From: Paenibacillus aceti
Lineage (GTDB): Bacteria; Bacillota; Bacilli; Paenibacillales; Paenibacillaceae
DNA: 64,000 bases
Assembly (NCBI RefSeq): GCF_003614185.1
Contig: NZ_KZ987724.1
Span: 197,512-261,511 of the forward strand
Reading direction: 5' to 3'
This document shows positions 46,766 to 55,271 of the stretch, piece by piece. The notes under the pieces are model-generated. The model was given only the letters and a program-made list of their open reading frames with translations. It was not told where the DNA came from and did no database searches. Within the stretch, counting starts at the first letter, position 1. Every line of letters starts with the position of its first letter. Position numbers and translations under genes: made by a program.

Positions 46766-46942
46766 TCAGGATTTGCTGCAGGTAGAAGCTGATGAATGGT
46801 TGCTATCATCGCTATTGCAGGCAGCACAGGAATTACGCTGGGAGCAGCCTGCGCAGGCCCCCTTCTTGCTCTTCTTGAAGCCGCGGTAGAGCGCGAATGC
46901 GGCAAATCCGAAGACGACGCCAACGATCAGGATATCGGCCAT
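46766..46942 (-). CDS. FeoB-associated Cys-rich membrane protein
   Basis: A 58-residue protein with one N-terminal membrane helix (MADILIVGVVFGFAAFALYR), a basic KKSKKG stretch, then a cytoplasmic Cys-rich tail (CAGCSQRNSCAAC). This is the pattern of the FeoB-associated family (PF12669), thought to assist ferrous iron uptake in Firmicutes. The ATG at 46942 has GGAA nine bases upstream. It is the last gene of the feoA-feoB operon, 33 bases after feoB. Confidence 0.88.
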   Translation of the reverse strand: MADILIVGVVFGFAAFALYRGFKKSKKGACAGCSQRNSCAACNSDDSNHSSASTCSKS

Positions 46943-46975
46943 GAATAACACTTCCTTTCCTTGAATCTATGGCTC

Positions 46976-48994
46976 TTATGCGAATCCGAGCAATCTGCCG
47001 CCTTGATAGATGATGAAAGACATAATGTAGGCGAGCCCTAAGGAATAGAAAATAGAGAATAAAGTCCATTTCCAGGAGGCCGTCTCTTTGCGCAGAACCC
47101 CTACGGTAGCCAGACAAGGTGTATATAACAATACGAAGACCATGAAGCTGTAGGCTTGCAATGGGGTAAAGGCCATTGCAATTTGTCCGATAAGTCCGCT
47201 CATATCCGAGGCATGATAGATAATAACCATCGTGGATACGACGACCTCTTTAGCCATAAATCCGGTAATCAGCGCGGCCCCTGACTGCCAGGTTCCGAAG
47301 CCAAGCGGCTGCAGCATCGAAGCGAACAGACCACCGATCCAGGCCAGGAAGCTGTCATCCATCGTCTCTGCTACCCCTCCAGGACCCAGATAGGTGAGCA
47401 GCCAGATCAGTACGGAGCCGCCGAGAATGAAGGTCCCTGCCTTGCGCAGGAAGCCTTTGCCTTTCTCCCAAGTGCTGCGGAACAAGGTAACGGATTGCGG
47501 CATCCGGTAAGGCGGCAGTTCGACCATGAAGAAGGACTTGGAGTCCTTGAACATGAACATGGAGAACAGCTTGGCCAATAAAAGCGCCAGAACAATGCCT
47601 AGCAAGTATAAAGAGAATACGATGAGCGCCTGGGAGCGGGCGAAGAATATTCCCGCGAACAGGGCATAAACTGGCAGTCTGGCAGAGCAGGACATCAGAG
47701 GTACGAGCAGCATCGTCAGCATCCGTTCCTTTGACTGCTCGATACTGCGCGAGGCCATGATACCGGGAACATTACAGCCGAAGCCGATAATGAACGGAAT
47801 CAGCGCTTTGCCGTTAAGGCCAGCCAGTTCCATGACTTTGTCCATCATCACTGTGATCCGTGCCATATAACCTGAATCCTCTATGAAGGAGATGATCAGG
47901 AACATAATGAAGATCTGCGGTATGAAGACGAGTACGCCACCGACCCCGCCGATGATCCCTTCGGTCAATAACGCTCGGGTGAATTCCGAGGCACCCACTG
48001 CTACAAGTCCTTGATCTACCCATGTACTGACAGGTCCGGATATGAAGCCCTCCAGTAGGTCTGAGAGCGGAGTACCGAGCCAATCGAAGGTCAGCATGAA
48101 GGTAAGGAGCATGAATAGTAGAAAGATGGGAATCCCCCAGATTGGATGGGTGACTATGGCATCTATTTTTTCAGTCAGTGTGTTAGGCTTACGGTTCGTC
48201 GCATCTACAACTCTTGCGCAGATATCGCGAATCAGCTTCGTTCTTACAGAATGGATATGCTCTTGAACGGTTGTTTCGACGCCTGATTTATGCAGTCTTT
48301 GCTCAGCCAGATCGCAAATCGATTGGATCTTGGCTTTGACCTCATCCCCAATCGCTAGTGAACGGAGAACGGCATCATTGCGCTCGAGTAACTGGAGAGC
48401 GATGAAGCGCTCCGAAGGGCTATGCTCTGGCAGCACGGAATTTAATTCCCGGGAAATGTTGCTGATCGCTGCTTCAACTGCATTTCCGTAATCGATGTGA
48501 AAATCCGGCGCCTGAATGGAATGGCTGCTGATCAAATGCAGCAGCTCCTCCGCGCCTTTTCCCGCCCGGGCTACGAGCGGCACGACAGGTACTCCGAGAC
48601 TGCTCGCTAGAGTCTCAGAGTGAATGCGTAGACCATTTGATTTGGCGACATCCATCATATTAAGTCCGATGACTAACGGCTTCCCGTATTCCAGTAATTG
48701 AAAGGTTAAATACAGGTTCCGCTCCAGTTGAGAAGCATCGACGATATTAACTAATAAGGAAGGTGAATCTGTAACCAGATATTCCGCAGCGATGCCTTCA
48801 TCGCGCGATAAAGGATGCAAGGTGTATATACCGGGGAGGTCGGTCAGTGCTCCGCTTTTATTCTTGAGCTGTCCGACTTTTTTCTCGACGGTAACGCCTG
48901 ACCAATTACCTACATATTCGTAAGAACTAGTCAGTGTATTAAAGAGGGAGGTCTTACCTGTATTCGGGTTGCCGATCAGCGCTGCACTACTCAT
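46976..48994 (-). CDS. feoB: Ferrous iron transporter FeoB
   Basis: A 672-residue membrane protein with an N-terminal G domain: G1 GNPNTGKTSLFN near residue 8, G3 DLPGIY near 53, and G4 NMMD near 111. A helical GDI-like region follows, then two Gate domains with about 8-10 helices (GFGCNVPGIMASR and MSCSARLPVYALF are the conserved Cys-containing gates). It imports Fe2+ with GTP hydrolysis. It overlaps feoA by four bases. Confidence 0.95.
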   Translation of the reverse strand: MSSAALIGNPNTGKTSLFNTLTSSYEYVGNWSGVTVEKKVGQLKNKSGALTDLPGIYTLHPLSRDEGIAAEYLVTDSPSLLVNIVDASQLERNLYLTFQLLEYGKPLVIGLNMMDVAKSNGLRIHSETLASSLGVPVVPLVARAGKGAEELLHLISSHSIQAPDFHIDYGNAVEAAISNISRELNSVLPEHSPSERFIALQLLERNDAVLRSLAIGDEVKAKIQSICDLAEQRLHKSGVETTVQEHIHSVRTKLIRDICARVVDATNRKPNTLTEKIDAIVTHPIWGIPIFLLFMLLTFMLTFDWLGTPLSDLLEGFISGPVSTWVDQGLVAVGASEFTRALLTEGIIGGVGGVLVFIPQIFIMFLIISFIEDSGYMARITVMMDKVMELAGLNGKALIPFIIGFGCNVPGIMASRSIEQSKERMLTMLLVPLMSCSARLPVYALFAGIFFARSQALIVFSLYLLGIVLALLLAKLFSMFMFKDSKSFFMVELPPYRMPQSVTLFRSTWEKGKGFLRKAGTFILGGSVLIWLLTYLGPGGVAETMDDSFLAWIGGLFASMLQPLGFGTWQSGAALITGFMAKEVVVSTMVIIYHASDMSGLIGQIAMAFTPLQAYSFMVFVLLYTPCLATVGVLRKETASWKWTLFSIFYSLGLAYIMSFIIYQGGRLLGFA

Positions 48995-49233
48995 GAGACA
49001 GCCACCTTAATTTCCGCAGCTTCCTTCTGACGAATTCCGAGCAATTGCCCGCTGCATTCCAGCATTAACGGTCCACCGCAAGGGCAGTAACGTTTAATGG
49101 TGATATTCGATCCGATCGAGATTCCCAGATCAGCAAGACGGCGCTTCAATGCAGGGTCAATTGCCCCAAAATGCGATATCTCTGCGGAAATTCCCGGTTT
49201 CAGACCAAGCAGACAGTTGTGACAGGCAGACAT
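48991..49233 (-). CDS. feoA: Ferrous iron transport protein FeoA
   Basis: An 80-residue cytoplasmic SH3-like protein. LGLKPGISAEISHF and LADLGISIGSNITI are the FeoA signature; the C-terminus (GQLLGIRQKEAAEIKV) is complete. It carries an extra Cys pair (CHNC at 4-7) as in other Firmicute FeoA. AAGGAG precedes the ATG. First gene of the Fur-controlled feoA-feoB-small membrane protein operon. Confidence 0.93.
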   Translation of the reverse strand: MSACHNCLLGLKPGISAEISHFGAIDPALKRRLADLGISIGSNITIKRYCPCGGPLMLECSGQLLGIRQKEAAEIKVAVS

Positions 49234-49301
49234 AGTAGATCGACTCCTTATTAAATTAGTTTAGAATCTTAGATATAGAATAGTCTCATAAGTAGACAAA
49301 G

Positions 49302-49328
49302 AATAATGATCTATGGGAGATCATTATT
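49302..49328. repeat. Inverted repeat in the feoA leader
   Basis: AATAATGATCT and AGATCATTATT flank ATGGG: a perfect 11-bp inverted repeat between the Fur box and feoA. It could be a second operator or an RNA hairpin. A further AT-only inverted repeat (ACTAATAT/ATATTAGT) lies at about 49338-49366. Confidence 0.6.
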
Positions 49329-49380
49329 AATGTAGGAACTAATATTAAATAACAATTTATATTAGTTAATAATATCTGAT

Positions 49381-49399
49381 ATTGAGAATCAATCTCAAT
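49381..49399. promoter_or_regulatory. Fur box
   Basis: ATTGAGAATCAATCTCAAT is a 19-bp near-perfect palindrome of the classical Fur type (TTGAGAATNNNNCTCAA class). It lies 148 bases upstream of feoA, fitting iron repression of the feo operon. The plus-strand aldolase gene starts 140 bases on the other side and might share it. Confidence 0.8.
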
Positions 49400-49538
49400 T
49401 ACTAGAATCAATATATCAAATCATAAAATAAACAACTGTGATAAGTGTCACATAAAATTATATGTTTCGCTTTACATTTTCAATTACCTTCAAGTAAGAT
49501 GGATAATAAAACATATATGATTGGAAAGGGATAGGCCG

Positions 49539-50498
49539 ATGAAAGCGAACAAATGTAAGATTGTCGATTGCACCATTCGCGATGGTGGGTTAGTGAATAA
49601 CTGGGATTTCAGCGTGGAGTTCGTTCAGAAGCTGTATGCTAGTCTGAATGAAGCGGGCGTAGATTATATGGAAATCGGATATAAGAATTCTCCCAAGCTA
49701 TTAAAGGGTGCAGATCAAGCGGGGCCTTGGCGCTTCCTGGATGACGATTTCCTGCGCAAGGTAATCCCTGAGAAGGGAAAGACCAAGCTATCTGCTCTGG
49801 TTGATATCGGGCGGGTGGATGAGAATGATATTCAGCCACGCAGTGAAAGTATGATAGATCTGATTCGTGTAGCTTGCTATATCAAGGATGTGGATAAGGC
49901 GCTGGAGCTGGTGCAATTATTCCATGACCGCGGCTATGAGACAACGATCAACATTATGGCATTGTCTAATGTAATGGAGAATGAGCTGCTCGAAGCGTTC
50001 GAGATGATTAAGGATAGCGTCGTTGACGTTGTATATATCGTCGATTCTTACGGCAGCCTTGACTATAAAGATATGGAATACCTGGTGAATAAATTCAAGA
50101 CCCATTTGCCGAATAAGCGCTTAGGTGTTCATACGCATAACAATATGCAGTTGGCCTTCTCAAACACGCTCGTCGCTGCCGATCACGGGGTTGAACTGCT
50201 TGACGCTTCCGTATACGGAATGGGACGTGCGGCAGGGAACTGTCCTACAGAATTACTAGTTACTCATCTAAAAAATACGAAATACAATCTTCGTCCATTG
50301 ATGACTGTGCTCGAAGAGTTAATGATTCCACTTCGCGAGAAGGAAGAGTGGGGATACTTGATCCCCTACATGATTACCGGCACGTTCGATGAGCATCCTC
50401 GGTCAGCGATGGCGCTTCGCGCATCGGAGGATAAGGATAAAGTCGTGGATTTTTACGATAAGCTTACGACGCCTGAAGTGAATTTCAAGACGAAGTAA
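49539..50498 (+). CDS. DRE-TIM type aldolase domain protein
   Basis: A 319-residue TIM-barrel protein of the HMGL-like/DRE-TIM metallolyase superfamily. The metal motif is DCTIRDGGLVN near residue 10 and the metal His pair is LGVHTHNN near 200. YGMGRAAGNCPTELL near 235 fits the 4-hydroxy-2-oxovalerate aldolase branch. There is no C-terminal regulatory domain as in LeuA. ATG at 49539 behind GGAAAGGGA; an in-frame TTG lies 18 bases upstream. Monocistronic, with no dehydrogenase partner, so the substrate is open. Confidence 0.8.
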   Translation: MKANKCKIVDCTIRDGGLVNNWDFSVEFVQKLYASLNEAGVDYMEIGYKNSPKLLKGADQAGPWRFLDDDFLRKVIPEKGKTKLSALVDIGRVDENDIQPRSESMIDLIRVACYIKDVDKALELVQLFHDRGYETTINIMALSNVMENELLEAFEMIKDSVVDVVYIVDSYGSLDYKDMEYLVNKFKTHLPNKRLGVHTHNNMQLAFSNTLVAADHGVELLDASVYGMGRAAGNCPTELLVTHLKNTKYNLRPLMTVLEELMIPLREKEEWGYLIPYMITGTFDEHPRSAMALRASEDKDKVVDFYDKLTTPEVNFKTK

Positions 50499-50697
50499 GC
50501 TTAGAGAGCGCCATTATTATGAAATAAAATTTTACTGAGAAAAGTCCGGTTATCTTAGGGGAGCCGGGCTTTTTGTCGTAGACAGAGGATGGAGGGGGTG
50601 CGAATTTTGTCGTCGACTGCAGGAATAAGGCAGGAAAAGAGCGGGCGATGTTGAATTGTACAACTAATGAATATACCTCCGGGGGTTGAGAGCGCAA

Positions 50698-52809
50698 ATG
50701 GGTACAAAGAGAGATAGAAGGACAGCGATGATCCAAGGAGGACTCGGCTTGGCAGGCATGTTAGGCTTATTTATAGCGTTAGCCAGGTCAGGCAGTCTGG
50801 GGATATCAGATAGTAGCTTGAGAGCACTGCTGGTTCTGGCTGGTCTCGTCTGCGGGACATTCTCCTTTGCGATTTTTGCACAGGGCTGGATTCTTTTTGC
50901 AGACAAGCTGTCGCGGCAGCGTTTGTATGCGGCGGTGCTGTTTTTCATCGTTGGGTTATTAGATATTCTACATATTTCGGCGTTTAGCGGATTAGAGCTA
51001 TTCGGTGTACAGACAGGACTACATCTATCCGACACTTTGTTAGCGATTTCTCATCTGCTGGGCGTATTGGGGATTTTGTTTATTTTCAGTACAGAGGATC
51101 GGCAGGTCTCAGGCAAGCATAAAATGATCGCCTTCACCGCAGCCGCATTGCTAAGCGTAATCGGGATCGGACTATTATATACATATCAGTGGAGTCACTC
51201 CACTTGGCTGGAATACAATGGACGCAGCACCGGGAATACGATCATTTGGGTGGGGACGCTTCCGGTCATTGTGTTGGCGGTTATATCGATGATTCATCGC
51301 TCCCAGAAGGATAGCTCATCCGCTGCGCTTACGATGGTTAGGGCGCTTATGTTCATGCTGATGGGACATGTTCTGCTGCTGACTGTTGATATGCATACCA
51401 GCTTGCTTCATGCAGCCGGAGAGTGGTATATGGTTATCGCCTATTATTTCGTCCTTAAGGGAGTGTATCGCCTTACGATTGAGGAGCCGTTCCATGATCA
51501 GCTGGCTGTTGAGGCCCGGATGAAGTATATGGTCTATCATGATGATCTGACCGGACTTCCTAATCTGAGGCGTATGAAGGAGGAGCTTGTGCACGCAGCT
51601 CGTACCGTTGGTTCTTCCTGCATCGGCGTGACGGTGATTAATATCGACCGATTTAAGGCGATTAATGATTCCCTCGGTTATAGTGCGGGTGACAAGATGC
51701 TTATGGAGGTCGGTGAGCGGCTGTCCGAGGTCTGCCAGGGAGCGGAGAGCGTGTATCGGATGGGCGAGGATGAATTCGCAGTCATCTTGCCGAAGTTGAA
51801 CGATGCGGCAGCTGCCGAAGAGCATGCGGTGAATTTGCTTCATACGGTCAATCCGTCGGTCATTCTCGATGAGACAGAGTATCATATTTCGCTCTCGATG
51901 GGCTTGGCAGTATTCCCTGTGGATAGTACCTCGGTGGAGCAGATCATTCGATACGCCGACATGGCTGTTCATCATGCCAAGGAGCAGGGGCAGGAGTTCG
52001 CACGTTATGCCGATACGATGAAGCAGGCTATTCAGGCCAGAGTCGAGCTGGAGAATGATCTGCGCAAGGCGCTGGAGGCGGAGCAATTCTTCCTCGAATT
52101 CCAGCCGCAATTCAGTTTGCATACGGATCAAATGGTGGGAATGGAGGCGCTGGTCCGCTGGAATCATCCGAAGCGGGGCGTCATTCCGCCGGGAGAGTTC
52201 ATTCCGATTGCCGAGGAGAGCGGGTTGATCGTACAGCTTGGGGAATGGGTGCTGAGGACGGCTTGCCAGTACAATAAACAGTGGCAATTAGCAGGTTATC
52301 CGCCGGTGTGCGTCTCTGTCAATCTGTCGATGCGGCAATTCCGGCAGTACAATCTCGCTGAGCGAATTGGAGCCATCCTGGAGGAGGTTGGCTTGGAAGC
52401 GAAGTATTTGGAGCTGGAAGTCACGGAGAGTATGACGTATGATATCGAGACGGCGCTGAGCCAGCTACATAGCTTGAAGCAACTGGGAATACATATTAGC
52501 ATTGATGATTTCGGAACAGGCTATAGCTCCCTCTACTATTTAAAAAGCCTGCCGATCGACCGTCTGAAGATCGATCGTTCCTTCGTCCAGGAATTGATGC
52601 TGGACGGAAATGACGCCGCCATCGTGTCCACGATTACGACGATGGCACATCACCTGCAGCTGAAGGTGACCGCTGAGGGCGTTGAGAGTCCGGAACAGCT
52701 TGAGTTCTTGAAGCGGCAGAACTGCCATGAGGGCCAGGGCTTCCTGTTCAGCAAGCCCGTGCCCGCAGCGGTGTTCGAGAATCAGTTTCTTAGCCGACTT
52801 GTCGGCTAG
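50698..52809 (+). CDS. Membrane GGDEF-EAL protein (MASE-type sensor)
   Basis: About 703 residues. The N-terminal 250 residues have seven or eight hydrophobic helices ending in YYFVLKGVYRL, as in MASE3-type sensors. The GGDEF domain (about 275-430) has RMGEDEF, so the second Gly is Glu and cyclase activity is doubtful. The EAL domain (about 450-695) is intact: MEALVRWN, NLSMRQF, ELEVTESM, DDFGTGYSSL, KIDRSFV, AEGVE. It is therefore probably a c-di-GMP phosphodiesterase. A TTG at 50686 directly abuts GGGGG, so the ATG at 50698 is preferred, though weakly. Monocistronic. Confidence 0.88.
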   Translation: MGTKRDRRTAMIQGGLGLAGMLGLFIALARSGSLGISDSSLRALLVLAGLVCGTFSFAIFAQGWILFADKLSRQRLYAAVLFFIVGLLDILHISAFSGLELFGVQTGLHLSDTLLAISHLLGVLGILFIFSTEDRQVSGKHKMIAFTAAALLSVIGIGLLYTYQWSHSTWLEYNGRSTGNTIIWVGTLPVIVLAVISMIHRSQKDSSSAALTMVRALMFMLMGHVLLLTVDMHTSLLHAAGEWYMVIAYYFVLKGVYRLTIEEPFHDQLAVEARMKYMVYHDDLTGLPNLRRMKEELVHAARTVGSSCIGVTVINIDRFKAINDSLGYSAGDKMLMEVGERLSEVCQGAESVYRMGEDEFAVILPKLNDAAAAEEHAVNLLHTVNPSVILDETEYHISLSMGLAVFPVDSTSVEQIIRYADMAVHHAKEQGQEFARYADTMKQAIQARVELENDLRKALEAEQFFLEFQPQFSLHTDQMVGMEALVRWNHPKRGVIPPGEFIPIAEESGLIVQLGEWVLRTACQYNKQWQLAGYPPVCVSVNLSMRQFRQYNLAERIGAILEEVGLEAKYLELEVTESMTYDIETALSQLHSLKQLGIHISIDDFGTGYSSLYYLKSLPIDRLKIDRSFVQELMLDGNDAAIVSTITTMAHHLQLKVTAEGVESPEQLEFLKRQNCHEGQGFLFSKPVPAAVFENQFLSRLVG

Positions 52810-52936
52810 GAAGCTGATGGGGGAGAGGGAGAGCGGGAGTTGGCGGCCTTGCTAGTCTCAAGCAGAATTGCAGTATCGCATTGTCATATTATCGCCCCCG
52901 TTCCGCCCTTCCGCCGGTATCTCGGGGCATCGCGCT

Positions 52937-53130
52937 AGAAAAGCCTACAGAAATGCAGGCTTTTAACCCTCATAAGCCTCTCAAAGAGGAAATTCCTGCG
53001 AAAATGCAGGTATTTCGGATCGTAACGCCCGAATTCACGCGAATACGAGAAAAAGCCTGCATAATCGCAGGCTTTTTGCTTGAGCTGCCCATTTTTGGGA
53101 TAAAAAGATGTATTTTTGCAGGCTTTTCTA
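52937..53130. repeat. Family 2 four-unit palindrome array (copy B)
   Basis: Palindromic cores at 52944-52959, 52995-53010, 53056-53071 and 53107-53122 (the last decayed on its left arm). Centres are 51, 61 and 51 bp apart, matching copy A unit for unit. A 91-codon open frame runs across the array, but its peptide (ACIIAGF, RCIFAGF) simply repeats the palindrome. Confidence 0.85.
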
Positions 53131-53153
53131 TTTGGGACCTTGTCGATGAGCTC

Positions 53154-53310
53154 TAACGAAACTTTAGATCGCTATTGCAGCATCAGAGGCACTAACTGAG
53201 CTCCGACGAAACCAACTATATTACTTTAACGGCGGCATACGGCACACAAGACGAATCGAACTCTAATGAAGCGCCAGTGGGACTTTAACGAAACCCCATA
53301 TTGCTATTGT
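53154..53310. repeat. Degenerate family 1 array
   Basis: TAACGAAAC at 53154, CGACGAAAC exactly 50 bp later at 53204, TAATGAAGC at 53264 and TAACGAAAC at 53286. The GAGCTC next to the first unit matches the outer flank of copies 2 and 3, suggesting a reversed, decayed and rearranged copy. It starts 32 bp after family 2 copy B. Apart from these arrays, 52810-53392 has no supported gene. Confidence 0.65.
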
Positions 53311-53392
53311 TGGTGGAAGCCTGTCTGCTCTGACCGCCTTATTTTACATAGTAGCCCGGTCGAGTTGATTGCTAAGGTGGACTTTGAAACGC

Positions 53393-53425
53393 AGAAAATC
53401 CCTTGCTCTCTGCAAGGGATTTTCT
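53393..53425 (-). terminator. Terminator after the tRNA genes
   Basis: AGAAAATCCCTTGC pairs perfectly with GCAAGGGATTTTCT. It lies just downstream of tRNA-Gly on the minus strand, with a TTTTCTGCGTTT tail. Confidence 0.88.
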
Positions 53426-53429
53426 AGGA

Positions 53430-53500
53430 AGCGGGTGATGGGAATCGAACCCACGCTACCAGCTTGGAAGGCTGGAGTTCTACCATTGAACTACACCCGC
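53430..53500 (-). tRNA. tRNA-Gly (anticodon TCC)
   Basis: A 71-nt cloverleaf: acceptor GCGGGTG/CACCCGC, D-arm GTTCAATGGTAGAAC, anticodon stem CCAGC/GCTGG with loop CTTCCAA (TCC), T-arm with GGTTCGATTCC. The CCA end is not encoded. It follows tRNA-Pro on the same strand. Confidence 0.96.
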
Positions 53501-53516
53501 ACAATATGAATGATGG

Positions 53517-53590
53517 TCGGGACGACACGATTTGAACATGCGACCCCCTGGTCCCAAACCAGGTGCTCTACCAAGCTGAGCTACGTCCCG
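53517..53590 (-). tRNA. tRNA-Pro (anticodon TGG)
   Basis: A 74-nt cloverleaf: acceptor CGGGACG/CGTCCCG, D-arm GCTCAGCTTGGTAGAGC, anticodon stem CCTGG/CCAGG with loop TTTGGGA (TGG), T-arm with GTTCAAATC. CCA is not encoded. It is transcribed before tRNA-Gly, 16 bases away. Confidence 0.96.
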
Positions 53591-53789
53591 TTGTCTTTTG
53601 TGAAGTGTTTTCTTCTTTTGAAGACAAGAAATAATATATCATTTTCGTAGACGGAATGCAAGACTTTTTTCGAAAAACTCTAACAACTCCCTCATCCTGC
53701 TCCAAGCGGCTCAGAGCTTGCCATTCGGCTGAATTTTGCATATAATAGTCGTTAAGCAACAATTAGTCAAGCTGATGTATGAATGATGT

Positions 53790-54108
53790 GTAATGCGATG
53801 ATGGAGAAGAGTAAGCAGAAGCCTTCTTACAGGGAGGGGACGCCGCGGATTGAGAGCGTCTCTACGAAACACAGACTGCTGAAGTTCACTCCGGAGCTGT
53901 TCCTTGAACACCTTGTCCTTATGGAAGGCTGAAAAGCCGAGATGAGGCGAGAGTTAAGTAGAGGATACCGGTTACGAGCCGTTATTCGTTAGAGTGAGAA
54001 TTCTGCTGTTCCAGCTGGATGCGATGAGCGTCTAATTGTAGGCTGCAGGTTCTAACAAGGGTGGTACCACGGTCTTTTCGTCCCTTTAGGGGAGAAAGGG
54101 CTTTTTTT
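53790..54108 (+). promoter_or_regulatory. T-box leader, phenylalanine specifier, for pheST
   Basis: The specifier context GAAG-TTC-ACTCCGGAG gives TTC (Phe) at 53885-53887. The T-box core AGGGTGGTACCACGG is at about 54058-54072. The terminator CCCTTT/AAAGGG with seven T follows at 54081-54108. Uncharged tRNA-Phe should allow read-through into pheS. The 5' edge is approximate. The bases from 53591 to 53789 hold the divergent promoters and no gene. Confidence 0.9.
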
Positions 54109-54216
54109 GTTTTGGTCAACTATTAACTTTAAGAGGTTGTTCCAAAAATTCCGCTTAATTAATGAGTTGTCTTATGAGCTGAAATGGATATCTAAAACAT
54201 AGGGAGGACTACGTTC

Positions 54217-55251
54217 ATGAAGGATCGTTTGGAAGCACTCAAGCAAGATGCAGTAGAGCAGCTTCGCAAAGTTGCGGATGGAAATCATCTGAATGAGCTG
54301 CGTGTCAAATATTTAGGTAAGAAAGGTGCGCTTACAGAAATTCTGCGCGGGATGGGAGCTTTAAGCGCTGAGGAGCGCCCGGTGATCGGCCAGGTGGCGA
54401 ATGAAGTTCGCGGAGCTATTGAAGCGTTGGTTGAAGAGAAGAGCAGCTATTTCCAACGTCAAGCGACCGAACTGCGTCTGGCGGCGGAACAAGTCGATGT
54501 GACCTTGCCAGGTCGTCCGCTGAAACAGGGGGCGGTTCATCCGCTGAACCAGGTTATTCAGGATATTGAAGATATTTTTATCGGGATGGGCTACCGGATC
54601 GCCGAGGGACCGGAAGTAGAGACCGATTATTATAATTTCGAAGCCTTGAACTTGCCGAAGGATCATCCGGCTCGGGATATGCAGGATTCCTTCTATTTGA
54701 CGGAAGAATTGCTGATGCGTACGCAGACCTCTCCAGTTCAAGTTCACACGATGGAAGAGATGAAGGGCGAAGTACCGATCAAGGTAATCTGCCCGGGACG
54801 TGTCTATCGCCGTGATGATGACGATGCGACGCACTCCTTCCAGTTCCATCAGATTGAAGGTCTGGTGGTTGGCAAAGGCATTCGCATGAGTGATTTGAAG
54901 GGGACCTTGCTGGAGTTCACCAAGAAGATGTTCGGACCCAATACCCAAATTCGCTTGCGTCCAAGCTTCTTCCCTTTCACAGAGCCTAGCGTTGAGGTTG
55001 ACGTGACCTGTGTGAAATGCGGCGGGCATGGCTGTCGGGTCTGTAAGCAGACCGGATGGCTGGAAATTCTGGGCAGCGGCATGGTGCACCCGCGTGTGCT
55101 TGAAATGAGCGGCTATGATCCGGAAATTTATAGCGGCTTTGCATTCGGTATGGGTGTGGAGCGGATCGCGATGCTGAAATATGGAGTAGACGATATCCGT
55201 CACTTCTTCAGCAATGATCTTCGCTTCTTGCAGCAGTTTGCCAGAATTTAA
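54217..55251 (+). CDS. pheS: Phenylalanyl-tRNA synthetase alpha subunit
   Basis: A 344-residue class II synthetase subunit. The N-terminal coiled coil (about 1-85) is followed by the catalytic core: [19 protein letters not shown] near 110, motif 2 [11 protein letters not shown] near 210, and motif 3 [17 protein letters not shown] near 305. It charges tRNA-Phe as an alpha2-beta2 complex with PheT. GGGAGGA precedes the ATG; pheT starts 20 bases later. Confidence 0.97.
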   Translation: MKDRLEALKQDAVEQLRKVADGNHLNELRVKYLGKKGALTEILRGMGALSAEERPVIGQVANEVRGAIEALVEEKSSYFQRQATELRLAAEQVDVTLPGRPLKQGAVHPLNQVIQDIEDIFIGMGYRIAEGPEVETDYYNFEALNLPKDHPARDMQDSFYLTEELLMRTQTSPVQVHTMEEMKGEVPIKVICPGRVYRRDDDDATHSFQFHQIEGLVVGKGIRMSDLKGTLLEFTKKMFGPNTQIRLRPSFFPFTEPSVEVDVTCVKCGGHGCRVCKQTGWLEILGSGMVHPRVLEMSGYDPEIYSGFAFGMGVERIAMLKYGVDDIRHFFSNDLRFLQQFARI

Positions 55252-55271
55252 TAGCGGAAAGGGGAATTCAG

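Noticed and set aside
52881-53156. 91-codon open frame across the 52.9 kb repeat array
   Set aside because: No good ribosome site, and the peptide is explained by the family 2 palindromes; the same peptide fragments appear in array A out of any gene context.
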